Source: Bacillus sp. V3B (GTDB lineage Bacteria > Bacillota > Bacilli > Bacillales > Cytobacillaceae). From it: a DNA stretch of 64,000 nt. The notes below the pieces were generated by a model. That model did no database searches and was not told the DNA's origin. It saw nothing but the letters and a program-made list of their open reading frames with translations. The stretch spans positions 1 to 64,000 of the forward strand of contig NZ_JAETXM010000005.1 of assembly GCF_024494465.1 (NCBI RefSeq), read 5' to 3'. Every line of letters begins with the position of its first letter. The first letter of the stretch is position 1. Position numbers and translations under genes: made by a program. Shown here one piece after another: positions 14,671 through 23,170 of the stretch.

Positions 14671-14712
14671 AGGTGCCAGGCACCATCCAAAAAATGGATG
14701 GTGCCTGGCACC
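14671..14712. repeat. REP-like palindrome, copy 6
   Basis: Arms AGGTGCCAGGCACCATCCA / TGGATGGTGCCTGGCACC, with an A-rich loop instead of the usual T-rich loop, i.e. reverse orientation of the element. Lies between two convergent genes. Confidence 0.93.
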
Positions 14713-14717
14713 CGGTC

Positions 14718-15395
14718 TTATACTTCGTTTAGATCAAATGAAATCACTCGATTGGTGTTTGGATCATAGATTACATTTCCTTGTACTTTCATGGTTTCTT
14801 GGGGTGATTGTAAAGTGAATTCATACATTTGTGTTGTTCGTGTTGGAGATTCTTGTGATTTCTTGACAAATTGATAATCGGTTACTTGATAACCTGGATA
14901 GGCAGTTTGCGTAATGTTCAATAAATATCTTCCCCATTCTTCTTGTTCTATCTCAGGTGATGGAGTGATCTCTACATTTATGACCCCCACACTAAGATCT
15001 GATCCAAGTGCTTGAAAAGCTCTTCGATGCAGATTGATTTTATTTGCTGGATAGCCTGGAACTTGATCAACGATTTTTACCAATATATCTTTTGGGCTTG
15101 GTGAAGACAGGTTTCGTATTCGAAGTGTTTGACCGCAGCGATAAGGAGTATTCGTTCCAACCGATGCAGTCATATATTCATTATCCGACCACGGGATGCC
15201 ACATTGTGTGATTTGACCTCCATCTGTCCATGTCGCTTGCCCACTAACAGGTTGTTGGCGGTACTGATCGTAAGGATAAAGAGAATAACTTCGGTTGTAG
15301 TCATAATAAGAAGGTTGACTATACGGAATAGCAGGTCCATAGGGATGATAAGCAGATGGATATACGTTTGGTAAGTAGGGGTTTCTAGGATACAT
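14718..15395 (-). CDS. DUF3889-type protein with Pro/Tyr-rich N-terminus and RlpA-like barrel
   Basis: 225 residues. Residues 1-50 are rich in Pro, Tyr and Ser, like spore-coat or exposed proteins. Residues ~52-130 (ATWTDGGQITQCGIPWSDNE, then CGQTLRIRNLSSPSPKDILV and VVDQVPGYPANKINLHRRAF-like) look like a double-psi beta barrel of the RlpA/expansin type. Residues ~150-225 (RYLLNITQTAYPGYQVTDYQ and a closing beta meander ending VISFDLNEV) fit DUF3889. No obvious signal peptide. Good RBS (AGAGGAGGAA). Possibly a spore-surface protein; this is inference. Confidence 0.75.
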   Translation of the reverse strand: MYPRNPYLPNVYPSAYHPYGPAIPYSQPSYYDYNRSYSLYPYDQYRQQPVSGQATWTDGGQITQCGIPWSDNEYMTASVGTNTPYRCGQTLRIRNLSSPSPKDILVKIVDQVPGYPANKINLHRRAFQALGSDLSVGVINVEITPSPEIEQEEWGRYLLNITQTAYPGYQVTDYQFVKKSQESPTRTTQMYEFTLQSPQETMKVQGNVIYDPNTNRVISFDLNEV

Positions 15396-16151
15396 CGTTT
15401 GTTCCTCCTCTGTCTAAAAACTCCTTACTACCTTATGATTCAATATGGTTGACCTGTGACCATCAGCTTATGAATTACGTGATTCTAGCGGGTCTCTATA
15501 GATTTTTAATTAACCTCTGTACCAATCATCCAATGCTACAAAAACGAAATGTGATGTTCTGTGTGTTAAGATGAGAATAAGAATAGATGCTATTCGGCTT
15601 CCAGAACTTGCTTTAGTTGTAGGAAGTTTTTCTAGTTTTTAGGTTTATATTAAATTGAATTTCTACCATAAGTTTAAAACCGCTCCCAAGCAATCCATTC
15701 CTCATATACTAAAGAATAAAAAATGCTTCTCTCTACAGTAAACACGAAACTGTAGAGAGAAGCATTTTTTATTCCATCACATTTTAAAGGAATATTTTTT
15801 TGGGATTTTAAAAATAAATACTAGCAATCACTTATAAACTGTTATATAATGTTATTAACTTAATAAAATTGTTATATAACAGTAAGGGTAGGAGGTGTAG
15901 AAGGGCCCTCGGTCATTGCCATAAGTTAATTGCTTTATTTTACATCGAATGACATTACATAAGTAAACCTTTTCAAATAGTGTTATAGATTTATTTTTAA
16001 TGGTTGAATATTTGTTGTTACTTTAAGAACAGTATTTAGAGTTGACAAAGCAATTTAACTAGTCTTCAAACGTTTTGATGATTGTAAGATAGGTTTAAAA
16101 CGGATGAAAATGGAAAAATAAAAAATATCTAGAGAAAAGGGGTTATTGAAT
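15396..16151. other. Non-coding stretch of about 750 bases
   Basis: No convincing gene on either strand. It contains a perfect 25-base-arm hairpin (15714-15774), a second inverted repeat (CTGTTATATAA/TTATATAACAG, 15839-15882), and shortly after it an isolated strong Shine-Dalgarno GGAGGTG (15891-15897) with no reading frame behind it, suggesting a lost gene. The 3' part is promoter region for the gene at 16152. Confidence 0.55.
15714..15774. terminator. Strong bidirectional terminator hairpin
   Basis: Arms GAATAAAAAATGCTTCTCTC... pair perfectly over 25 bases around an 11-base loop; A-run before and T-run after allow function in both directions. No gene stops within 300 bases on either side. 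Confidence 0.8.
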
Positions 16152-16475
16152 ATGAATAAAACAGACTCAATCGCACGTAGAATACTAGGTTGGAAACAAA
16201 ATAGATGGGATAGATGGTATGATTACGAAAAGGGGATTTTCATTCGCGATTCTGAGTTTCAACCCGAGCAAAACCTTGGCCATGCGATGCTAATTGTTGA
16301 AAAATTAGAGGAGTTAGGGTATAGATTTACCACAAATGGAGATTCTGAGGTTCGCTTTAATAACGTTTCCGCAAAGGGTGATACGTTAGCACAGGCAATC
16401 ACGGATGCAGCCTATTCCATCATTGAAAATAATACAATAGTTGATAGCCATAGTATGTGGCGTCAATTATGCTAA
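16152..16475 (+). CDS. BC1872-like protein (phage ABA-sandwich domain)
   Basis: 107 residues. The sequence ARRILGWKQNRWDRWYDYEK, then FQPEQNLGHAMLIVEKLEEL and a C-terminal ITDAAYSIIE match the small BC1872/phage ABA-sandwich family found in Bacillus genomes and phages (A.ri.g......w......p..s.d...A..v.e.l...g). ATG at 16152 preceded by GAAAAGGGG; the frame can extend two codons to a TTG. No other phage gene is nearby, so it may be a lone moron or domesticated gene. Function unknown. Confidence 0.75.
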   Translation: MNKTDSIARRILGWKQNRWDRWYDYEKGIFIRDSEFQPEQNLGHAMLIVEKLEELGYRFTTNGDSEVRFNNVSAKGDTLAQAITDAAYSIIENNTIVDSHSMWRQLC

Positions 16476-16480
16476 TAAGA

Positions 16481-16526
16481 TAAGTGCCAGGCACCATCCG
16501 GAAAATTGGATGGTGCCTGGCACTTA
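16481..16526. repeat. REP-like palindrome, copy 7
   Basis: Arms TAAGTGCCAGGCACCATCC / GGATGGTGCCTGGCACTTA, A-rich loop, five bases after the stop of the preceding gene. Confidence 0.93.
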
Positions 16527-16541
16527 GTCTGCACTTAGTCT

Positions 16542-17066
16542 CTATTTACTGTGAGAGCGTTGGAGGATCGGGTGTCGATCAAAATCCTCTAGAGATGATT
16601 CAGGCGCAACATGAATCATTTCCTCATTCCTGTTATATTCGGAATGTTTTTGTTTTCCTAATGACTTGTATCTGATAGGAACTTCTTCTAGAAATTCAGG
16701 GGCGTCTTCTACTGGAGATGACTGTTTCATGCCAGATACCCAAGTCTCGAGTCTATAAGTTCCTCTTTCAATGATTTGACACAGGTCTTCAAGGGATTGG
16801 ACCAACTCCATTAAACAATCCAATCCGTTCCTTAACACGATCACACCTTTTTCTTTTGCTTTTTGAACGGAGTGCTCCATCCTGTACGAAGTTTCCTCAT
16901 ATTGAAATTCAATAAAACAACTACTGCGATCCCAATTGAAATGATATTCTTCAATTTTTAAACGTTTCATAATCTTGATAAGCTTTCTTTCACATATATG
17001 CTGTTCTCTATGTGGCATCCATTTGAACATACGACTCTTCATGAACATACTATTTCTTATGAACAT
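16542..17066 (-). CDS. Conserved hypothetical protein
   Basis: 174 residues, soluble. A well-formed domain at residues ~18-115: KIMKRLKIEEYHFNWDRSSC, FIEFQYEETSYRMEHSVQKA and LRNGLDCLMELVQSLEDLCQ, followed by a WVSGMK block and an acidic, probably disordered tail. I recall similar Bacillus proteins of unknown function but cannot name a family. The ATG at 17066 has AAGAAGAGGAA upstream; two further in-frame Met codons (MFMKSRMF) make the exact start uncertain. Confidence 0.68.
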   Translation of the reverse strand: MFIRNSMFMKSRMFKWMPHREQHICERKLIKIMKRLKIEEYHFNWDRSSCFIEFQYEETSYRMEHSVQKAKEKGVIVLRNGLDCLMELVQSLEDLCQIIERGTYRLETWVSGMKQSSPVEDAPEFLEEVPIRYKSLGKQKHSEYNRNEEMIHVAPESSLEDFDRHPILQRSHSK

Positions 17067-17254
17067 ATCATTCCTCTTCTTTCTTTATTATGTCTATTTT
17101 ATACCGTTCACCTTATACTACAGACTTCTACAAAATGAACTAATTCCCTTGTGTAATCGTTTTACATTTATCGACTTTTTTTGCAAAAGTAATCGGGAAA
17201 GGTTTTGATAAAACTACATATTGAATAATGAATAGGTATTTTTTTCAACATAAT

Positions 17255-17560
17255 AATGGTAATTGGTGGAGGTATTTCTATTATTATGGTTGTTGCTGAT
17301 TTAGTTAGTCCGACAAGCTATTATCAAAGTTTTAAAGATTATAGGAGGTTTAATCAAGAATTTCAAATGAAGGAAGAGAGTAAAGAAGTACTAACGGAAA
17401 AGGAAATGGGTGCAAACTTCGAACAAGTCGTTCAAAGTGAAAAAATTGAACATAAGAAAATGCCAAACATTAAATGATTAAAGCTTGGGGTTGATCGTGA
17501 TTCCGTTTTCTATTTTTCTTTATCCCAACAATATGAGAAAAAAACAGAAAGAAGAATAGG
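17255..17560 (+). pseudogene. Decayed partial copy of the membrane protein gene at 23171
   Basis: MVIGGGISIIMVVADLVSPT through the helix EESKEVLTEKEM is nearly the same as residues ~55-115 of the 149-residue protein at 23171-23620 (MVIGGGISIFMAAADLVSPT). The 5' third is missing, and the last third is present only as DNA similarity in other frames (ATTCCGTTTTCTATTTTTCT..., AATATGAGAAAAAAACAGAA), with indels. A truncated, frameshifted duplicate. Confidence 0.85.
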
Positions 17561-17641
17561 AAGTATTTTAAAATATTTATTTGAAGGAATTACATTGAAG
17601 CAAACTGGGACAGTGAACCTGTCCCTCATCGTATTATTTTA

Positions 17642-18067
17642 CTATAAGTTAGTCTGACTTTTCGTACCATTGATGGAATAACTGGTGGTAATGTCTGCAT
17701 TCAAGGAATGAGAGACAGAACAGTATTTATCTTTGGATAACTGAATGGCCCGAACGACCTTATCTTCAGGCAGTTGTCCTTCGAGTGTATAGTGGATATG
17801 AATATGGGTGAATCGTTTAGGATGATCTTCAGCACGATCACTCGTTACATCCATTTGAAAGGATGTAGGTTCTAAACGCATTTTATGCAGGATTGAAATA
17901 ATGTCAATACCTGTACAGCCGGCAATCCCATTTAGCACAAGTTCTGTGGGTCTTGCTCCAGAATTTTGTCCTCCGACTTTTTCTGAAGCATCCATTTTAA
18001 TTTGATGTCCAGAGGGTGTCTCTCCTGAAAAGGACATATGTCCTGTCCACTTTATAGTCGATTCCAT
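17642..18067 (-). CDS. OsmC family protein
   Basis: 141 residues. OsmC/Ohr fold thiol peroxidase-related protein. The segment ARPTELVLNGIAGCTGIDII carries the conserved cysteine of the family, and a second conserved cysteine is in SKDKYCSVSHSL near the C-terminus; both redox residues are therefore present. Closest in form to B. subtilis YhfA. Cytoplasmic. RBS GAAAGGAGT. The substrate (organic hydroperoxides or other electrophiles) is unproven for this subfamily. Confidence 0.9.
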   Translation of the reverse strand: MESTIKWTGHMSFSGETPSGHQIKMDASEKVGGQNSGARPTELVLNGIAGCTGIDIISILHKMRLEPTSFQMDVTSDRAEDHPKRFTHIHIHYTLEGQLPEDKVVRAIQLSKDKYCSVSHSLNADITTSYSINGTKSQTNL

Positions 18068-18207
18068 TTATTTTTCAACTCCTTTCACTTGGTTATTCTG
18101 ACACGATTGAGAGATTGTTATCCCAATCAGCTGTCACTATGTTTATCAAATGGCTTAGGAAATCTAAGGGGATTGTTTAGTAAACACCCCAAGGGATAGG
18201 AACTTTT

Positions 18208-19317
18208 TTAGGATAGATGAATGTTATTATTGGGCCTTAAGCCGCTAGATAGTAATTTGATAAGCTCATTATCAATAGTAGTAACTCTTTCTGAGTTCAG
18301 CCATTCTTCTGGAATGATGAGATAGCTACAGTTGCTGTTTTTCAAGTAGCTATAGATGATCTGAGCTTCATCTATTTCATTTCTGTTCAGTTCTAGGGAT
18401 GAAGGTGGTGATTCCTTGTGAAAATAGGTGAACATATTGGTTTTGATCCTCGTACATAGCTGTTCCATCTGTTCACTTTGAAGAAAATATGTTTTACTAA
18501 ACAGTATTTTGTTTCTTTTAATAAAAAAGAGTTTACTGGCGTCAGCACTTAAATGTTCAATCATGACGATATTATGATTCTCTTCAGTAAACTCGATCAT
18601 CTTCTCTTTATGGATAAGAGTGTTTATCGAATGGATACAGTTTCGGTATTTTGTCGCATTTTCAAAATCGAAATCTTCTGATGCAGATAACATTCTTTGT
18701 TTCATTTCTTCAAGTAGTCTCATGTCAGACCCACTAAGTAAAGCGATGATTTTATCGATGATGGTATTGTATTGATCAATGGCGGAACCTCCAAGACACA
18801 TACCGATACACAAACCTATGGTATAGTTCAAGCAGGGGGAATTCTTTTTGGTAGGGTTGCTGCAGTTGATTTTATAGAATTCCTTGATTCCTTGGATGGC
18901 TTTTTCCACCGTGTTCTTGCTTGTATATGGACCGAAATACAGATGGTCTTTCCTTTCAATAGGATGATTCGTGATTTCTAAACTTCGAATTTCTTCATCC
19001 ATTTTGATCACAATATAAGTATAAGCGGGCGGATTTTTCATTTGCGCATTAAAAAAGGGCCTTAATTCTTTGATTAGTTGGCATTCTAGCATGAAAGCTT
19101 CAAATTCTGTATCGGTAAGGATATAGTCAAAGTCCTTTAAAGTTTTGACCAGCTTTTCAACTTTTCGAGAATGTGCTTTTGAGTGATAAAAATAAGATTG
19201 TACTCTTTTCTTCAAATTTTTTGATTTACCGACATAAATGATACTACCTTGTGAATCTTTCATAAGATAAACGCCAGGAGATGAAGGAAGTTTGTTAACC
19301 TTTTCTTTTAGATTCAT
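18208..19317 (-). CDS. UvrC-like GIY-YIG nuclease, C-terminally short
   Basis: 369 residues. Residues ~10-90 form a GIY-YIG domain (GVYLMKDSQGSIIYVGKSKN with the catalytic Arg at KKRVQSYF and Glu in TDTEFEAFMLE). Residues ~150-180 carry four cysteines (NCSNPTKKNSPCLNYTIGLC then GMC) in the spacing of the UvrC iron-sulfur site. Residues ~200-235 contain a UVR-like motif (ASEDFDFENATKYRN). The RNase-H-like 5'-incision domain and HhH domain of UvrC (about 600 residues) are absent, as in the Cho family. Likely a DNA-repair incision nuclease for 3' incision; partner and role are inferred. AGGGAGAA RBS. Confidence 0.82.
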   Translation of the reverse strand: MNLKEKVNKLPSSPGVYLMKDSQGSIIYVGKSKNLKKRVQSYFYHSKAHSRKVEKLVKTLKDFDYILTDTEFEAFMLECQLIKELRPFFNAQMKNPPAYTYIVIKMDEEIRSLEITNHPIERKDHLYFGPYTSKNTVEKAIQGIKEFYKINCSNPTKKNSPCLNYTIGLCIGMCLGGSAIDQYNTIIDKIIALLSGSDMRLLEEMKQRMLSASEDFDFENATKYRNCIHSINTLIHKEKMIEFTEENHNIVMIEHLSADASKLFFIKRNKILFSKTYFLQSEQMEQLCTRIKTNMFTYFHKESPPSSLELNRNEIDEAQIIYSYLKNSNCSYLIIPEEWLNSERVTTIDNELIKLLSSGLRPNNNIHLS

Positions 19318-19365
19318 TTAAAAGTTCTCCCTTCATTCGTAAATGTCAAATTGATTGTATCAAAA

Positions 19366-19412
19366 TAAGGTGCCAGGGACCATCCAGAAAATTGGATGGC
19401 ACCTGACACCTT
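19366..19412. repeat. REP-like palindrome, copy 8
   Basis: Arms AAGGTGCCAGGGACCATCCA / TGGATGGCACCTGACACCTT with several mismatches; A-rich loop. Lies between divergent genes, so it is not needed as a terminator here. Confidence 0.85.
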
Positions 19413-19485
19413 TTCACTTTCAGTATGTTACAGTAGTGTTAAAGGAGAAATCTGATTAAATTACATAAGGAAAGTTGGAACAAAT

Positions 19486-20265
19486 ATGGTTGAACGAAGC
19501 ATTATTTTTTTTGACATAGATGGAACCTTACTTACTCATGAAAAAGAATTACCTTCCTCGACAAAAGAGGCTATCTTTACATTAAAGGAACATGGTCATG
19601 AAGTAGCAATTGCAACAGGACGAGCTCCTTTTATGTTTGAGGATTTGCGAAAAGAATTGGATATCCATACTTTTATTAGCTATAACGGTCAGTACGTTGT
19701 GTTAAATGGTGAAGTGTTATATACAAATCCATTAAAGATCCCATCTCTAGAAAAATTAACAGCAATTGCTCTTCATCGTAATCATCCTGTTGTTTATATG
19801 GATCACGAAGATATGAAAGCAAATGTTCCAGAGCATGCCTATATTAAGGAAAGCATTGATACATTGAAAATTGACCGTTTCCCAACGTATGATCCGCATT
19901 ATTATAAAGGGCGTGATTTGTATCAAACACTCCTTTTTTGTCCAGAAGGAGAAGAGAAACAATACGAACAGGAATTTAAAGATTTTGATTTTGTCAGATG
20001 GCATCCTGTTTCAGTCGATATCCTTCCAAAGGGAGGTTCAAAAGCTAAAGGTATTGAAATGATCGTTGAAAAATTAGGATTCTCAAAAGAAAGACAATAC
20101 GCTTTTGGAGATGGATTAAATGATATGGAAATGCTTTCAAGTGTTCAAAATAGTGTAGCAATGGGCAATGCAAAAAAAAAGGTAAAATCAGTCGCAAAAC
20201 ACGTAACAAAATCAGTTGAAGATAATGGAATACTGCATGGTCTTCAAATGGTGGGTCTGTTATAA
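19486..20265 (+). CDS. HAD superfamily Cof-type sugar-phosphate phosphatase
   Basis: 259 residues. HAD motif I FFDIDGTLLTHEK (nucleophile Asp and acid/base Asp), motif II ATGRAP, motif III Lys in PKGGSKAKGIEMIVEKLG, motif IV FGDGLNDMEML, with a C2B-type cap between. Cytoplasmic Mg2+-dependent phosphatase of sugar phosphates or similar; resembles B. subtilis YkrA/YxeH types. RBS is weak (GGAAAG). A REP copy follows the stop. The adjacent lacI-like and manA-like remnants suggest a former sugar operon. Confidence 0.9.
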   Translation: MVERSIIFFDIDGTLLTHEKELPSSTKEAIFTLKEHGHEVAIATGRAPFMFEDLRKELDIHTFISYNGQYVVLNGEVLYTNPLKIPSLEKLTAIALHRNHPVVYMDHEDMKANVPEHAYIKESIDTLKIDRFPTYDPHYYKGRDLYQTLLFCPEGEEKQYEQEFKDFDFVRWHPVSVDILPKGGSKAKGIEMIVEKLGFSKERQYAFGDGLNDMEMLSSVQNSVAMGNAKKKVKSVAKHVTKSVEDNGILHGLQMVGLL

Positions 20266-20320
20266 CAAACAAAGTGCCAGGCACCATCCAATTTTTTGGA
20301 TGGTGCCTGGCACTTTGTTA
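20266..20320. repeat. REP-like palindrome, copy 9
   Basis: Extended perfect arms AACAAAGTGCCAGGCACCAT... including the flanking AACAAAG/CTTTGTT, around a TTTTTT loop; between convergent frames and five to six bases from both stops. Confidence 0.94.
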
Positions 20321-20840
20321 TTAACAAGATTCACGCATTTTCAGTTCAGGAGAGAATCTGTAAACGATTGGGCGAGAAGGTGTATGTTCTTTGATGTATC
20401 CAAGCATAATTTCGGCAGCTTTTAATCCCATTTCCTCTGTAGGTTGAGCAATCGTTGTTAATGCAGGCTGAAAAATATCAGCATACGGTACATCATCGAT
20501 TCCAATGATTGCCACATCCTTTGAGATAGACAATTTTTTCTCTTTAATAAAACTGAGAGCTTCCATTAAAACGAGGTCGTTCCCTGCAATAATTCCATTT
20601 GGCTTTTTATTCATTTGAAACAAACGTTCTAAATCTTTCTGTAACAACGGTAGACTATTTGAGCATAACATTTCTTCACGGAACTCTATATCGAAAAAGG
20701 ACAATGCCTTCTTAAAACCTTCAATTCTTTCGATTCGAGGAGAAATATGACGATTAACGGGAAGCGTGATCATGACAATTTGCTCAAAACCTCTCTGAAC
20801 TAATATAGAGGGGAAGGAATAGACTAGCGAAAGAAATAAA
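20321..20840 (-). pseudogene. LacI family regulator, C-terminal effector domain only
   Basis: The minus-strand frame ILVQRGFEQIVMITLPVNRH, then RIERIEGFKKALSFFD, GIIAGNDLVLMEALSFIKEK and VAIIGIDDVPYADIFQPALT is the second half of a LacI/PurR-type sugar-binding domain, ending PTEEMGLKAAEIMLGYI. The N-terminal helix-turn-helix and first half (about 150 residues) are missing; the frame is open upstream of the ATG at 20773 to about 20840. Without a DNA-binding domain it cannot work as a normal repressor. Confidence 0.82.
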
Positions 20841-20842
20841 TG

Positions 20843-20876
20843 ATAATTGTATCTATAAAGTTATAGATACAATTAT
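20843..20876. promoter_or_regulatory. Perfect 34-base palindrome, operator-like
   Basis: Arms ATAATTGTATCTATAA and TTATAGATACAATTAT with spacer AG. It stands directly before the truncated lacI-like frame. Length and A+T-rich TTGTATCTATA core fit a GntR- or LacI-type operator, though a recombination site is possible. No intact gene starts just downstream. Confidence 0.6.
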
Positions 20877-21089
20877 AAAACGGATGGGAATGTATGACAA
20901 CAATAAAACTAAAACAGTTTATTAAAAGGATAGAGGAGCGCTTTTTTACTATATTTCATCTATATTCAAAGTGTGATTATAGCTACTTTAAGTTAAATCC
21001 TTAAAAAATCATATTATTTTTTAAAAAGTTTCTATTGGAACTGATGATAAAGTTTATACGGTAAAAATGTCAACTCAACAGTCAGAAAC

Positions 21090-21758
21090 TGCCCCCATCG
21101 TTCAAGGTTTTTACCGGTTATTGGGTTTAAACCAGGTATTACGAGAGAAAGGGGGAAATTGTTTCATGAACAAAATATACAAGGTATGTTGGAGCGTATG
21201 CATAAATTTTATGTGAAACCAGCAGATACCTTTTTACTAGAAGGAGGAATTCCTCATGCGATTGGTGAGGGGTGTTTCTTAGTTGAGATTCAAAAAACAA
21301 CGGACTATACGATTCGTATAGAACGAATTTCTCCTTCTGGTCTTGAAATAGATGATTTTATGTGTCACCAAGGTCTAGTATTTGAAAAGATGTTTGATTG
21401 TTTTAACTATGAAGGTTTTACAAAGGAAGAGACAGCTCACAAGTGGCATGTATCTCCTAGTTTATTGAATGAGTCTAAGGAGAGTAGAGAAGTTGAACTG
21501 ATTGGATATTAGAATACTCCTTATTTTAGAATGACATCAGTTGAGATTGACCGCCAAATAGTAGTAAACCATGATGACGTATTCTCAGGATTATATATTT
21601 TATCCGGCAATGGGGAAATGATAGCAGATGGAGAGCGTCAACTCGTTCAAAAAGGAGATCAATTTTTTATTCCTCCATCGGTTTCTACATTTGAGATACA
21701 CAATCAGGGGAATGAGGCTATGAGAGCCTTAAGGCTTTTTGGACCTAGAGTACTTTGA
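21090..21758 (+). pseudogene. Class I mannose-6-phosphate isomerase-like gene, truncated with in-frame TAG
   Basis: The frame reads VIGFKPGITRERGKLFHEQN, MHKFYVKPADTFLLEGGIPH (metal-ligand E and H), GCFLVEIQKTTDYTIRIER and FDCFNYEGF, then LIGY, a TAG at 21510-21512, and continues in the same frame as NTPYFRMTSVEID to FGPRVL. This matches the C-terminal 220 residues of long Bacillus ManA-like proteins (about 570 residues). The N-terminal portion is missing and the amber codon is internal, so I call it a pseudogene. Confidence 0.75.
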
Positions 21759-21803
21759 AATAAGGTCATGATAAAAAATGATGTTTTATTCGTTATTTAC
21801 AAA

Positions 21804-21875
21804 GGGGGTCCCAAAAGAAAAAGTGTCAGATACTAGGGTTTCATACCTAGTACCTGACACCTTATGGGACCCCCT
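21804..21875. repeat. Inverted repeat of the second family, copy 2
   Basis: Outer arms GGGGGTCCCA / TGGGACCCCC, inner arms AAGTGTCAGATACTAGG / CCTAGTACCTGACACCTT. The inner core is a GGTG..CACC relative of the REP family. Lies between the manA-like pseudogene and uppP. Confidence 0.8.
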
Positions 21876-21919
21876 ATGTATATGATAGAAGAAATAGGGT
21901 TTTGTCTGTAATTTAACGA

Positions 21920-22738
21920 TTATGTGATAATTAATATGAGTGCTCCAATAGCAAAACAGTAGTAAGCGAAGTACTTTAAATTTCCTCGTTCCATAATTCC
22001 CATAAACCATTTAAGAGAAAAGTAAGAAAAAACAAGAGATAGAATAAATGCAACAGTATAAGGAATAAGTAGTTCACCAAAATTGATATCGGTTATTTTG
22101 AGGATAATCGTACCTAAACTTACAGGGATATAAAGCAAGAATGAATAACGTAAGGCTGTTTCTCTCTTCATCCCAAGTCCCATAGACGCAACAATGGTTG
22201 CACCTGACCTACTTATACCTGGAATTAAAGCGACAGCTTGTGCAAAACCAACAATGATGGCGTCTTTAACAGTTAGATTTCGATCACTTTTTCTCCCTTT
22301 TAGGTTTCGAATCATCCAAAGTGCCAATCCAGTAACTAATAGAGCTACGCCAATTGGGGCAACACCTCTAAACTGATCTGATATGATATCTTCAAATAAT
22401 AAGCCAATCACACCGGCAGGGATGGTCCCAATTATTAAGTAAACGATAAACATAAAGTCATTTTTATAGACTGAATCACGTTTAGTTACATACTTACTAC
22501 CATTTTCAGCTAACCTAATTAAATCTTTTCGGTAGATCAGCAAGACTGCGATTAGTGATGCAAAGTTCATTAATACCTCAAAGCTAAAATCACTTTCACC
22601 AACACTAATACCAAATAATTCTTGCGCTAAAACTAAGTGGCCACTTGATGATATAGGAATGGGTTCTGTAAAACCTTGTAGTGCACCTAAAAAGGCATAC
22701 TTCATTAAAATAATTAATTCCTCCATTGAATGAATCAC
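21920..22738 (-). CDS. uppP: Undecaprenyl-diphosphatase (BacA/UppP)
   Basis: 272 residues, about eight membrane helices. Recycles undecaprenyl pyrophosphate to the monophosphate lipid carrier for cell-wall synthesis and gives bacitracin resistance. Signature 1 [20 protein letters not shown] (residues ~20-40; the usual E-P/F-L-P-I-S-S-S-G-H) and signature 2 [18 protein letters not shown] (~residue 180) are both present, containing the catalytic Glu, Ser and Arg. Full length for the family. The region upstream (22739-23170) has no gene. Confidence 0.95.
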   Translation of the reverse strand: MIHSMEELIILMKYAFLGALQGFTEPIPISSSGHLVLAQELFGISVGESDFSFEVLMNFASLIAVLLIYRKDLIRLAENGSKYVTKRDSVYKNDFMFIVYLIIGTIPAGVIGLLFEDIISDQFRGVAPIGVALLVTGLALWMIRNLKGRKSDRNLTVKDAIIVGFAQAVALIPGISRSGATIVASMGLGMKRETALRYSFLLYIPVSLGTIILKITDINFGELLIPYTVAFILSLVFSYFSLKWFMGIMERGNLKYFAYYCFAIGALILIIT

Positions 22739-23170
22739 TCCTACTTTACTTTAATCCTAAAGAAATATCATCTCAAAAGTTGAAAACTTATTCAATATCT
22801 TTATTAAAGTATTTTTTTCTCTAGCTTTAAGTAGAAAGATTTATAATTTCAATAGAGTAAAATTGATTGATAGATCATCATCAAATTATTGAAGTTTAGT
22901 AACTACTCAGCCCTATGATTTTAATTGTCCTGCATAAGCGTTTATTAAAAAAGTTAGATTGATAAAATAATAGGAATGAAGGAGTTTCATAAAGTAAGAA
23001 AGACATCAACGATAGTGGCTGATGCTTTTCTAATATTAACAGAATTTATCTCGTTTTTTAATTTCTGATGGAATAAAAAGTGGTTGGAATGATTTCCTGT
23101 TCATGAAATAATAGGTCTGTGGGATGAGCATTTAGAATATTTGTGAAGAAAACAAAAGGGGGAGACAGCT
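22739..23170. other. Intergenic stretch
   Basis: A+T-rich, no supported reading frame. It must contain the promoters of uppP and of the gene at 23171; none stands out. Confidence 0.5.

Noticed and set aside
16152-16475. Prophage suspected from the phage ABA-sandwich type protein
   Set aside because: No integrase, terminase, capsid or att-like repeats nearby; neighbours are ordinary chromosomal genes.
20216-20425. Frames running through the REP palindromes (translating as ..FWMVPGT..)
   Set aside because: The same peptide recurs wherever a REP lies, since it is a translation of the palindrome, not a protein family.
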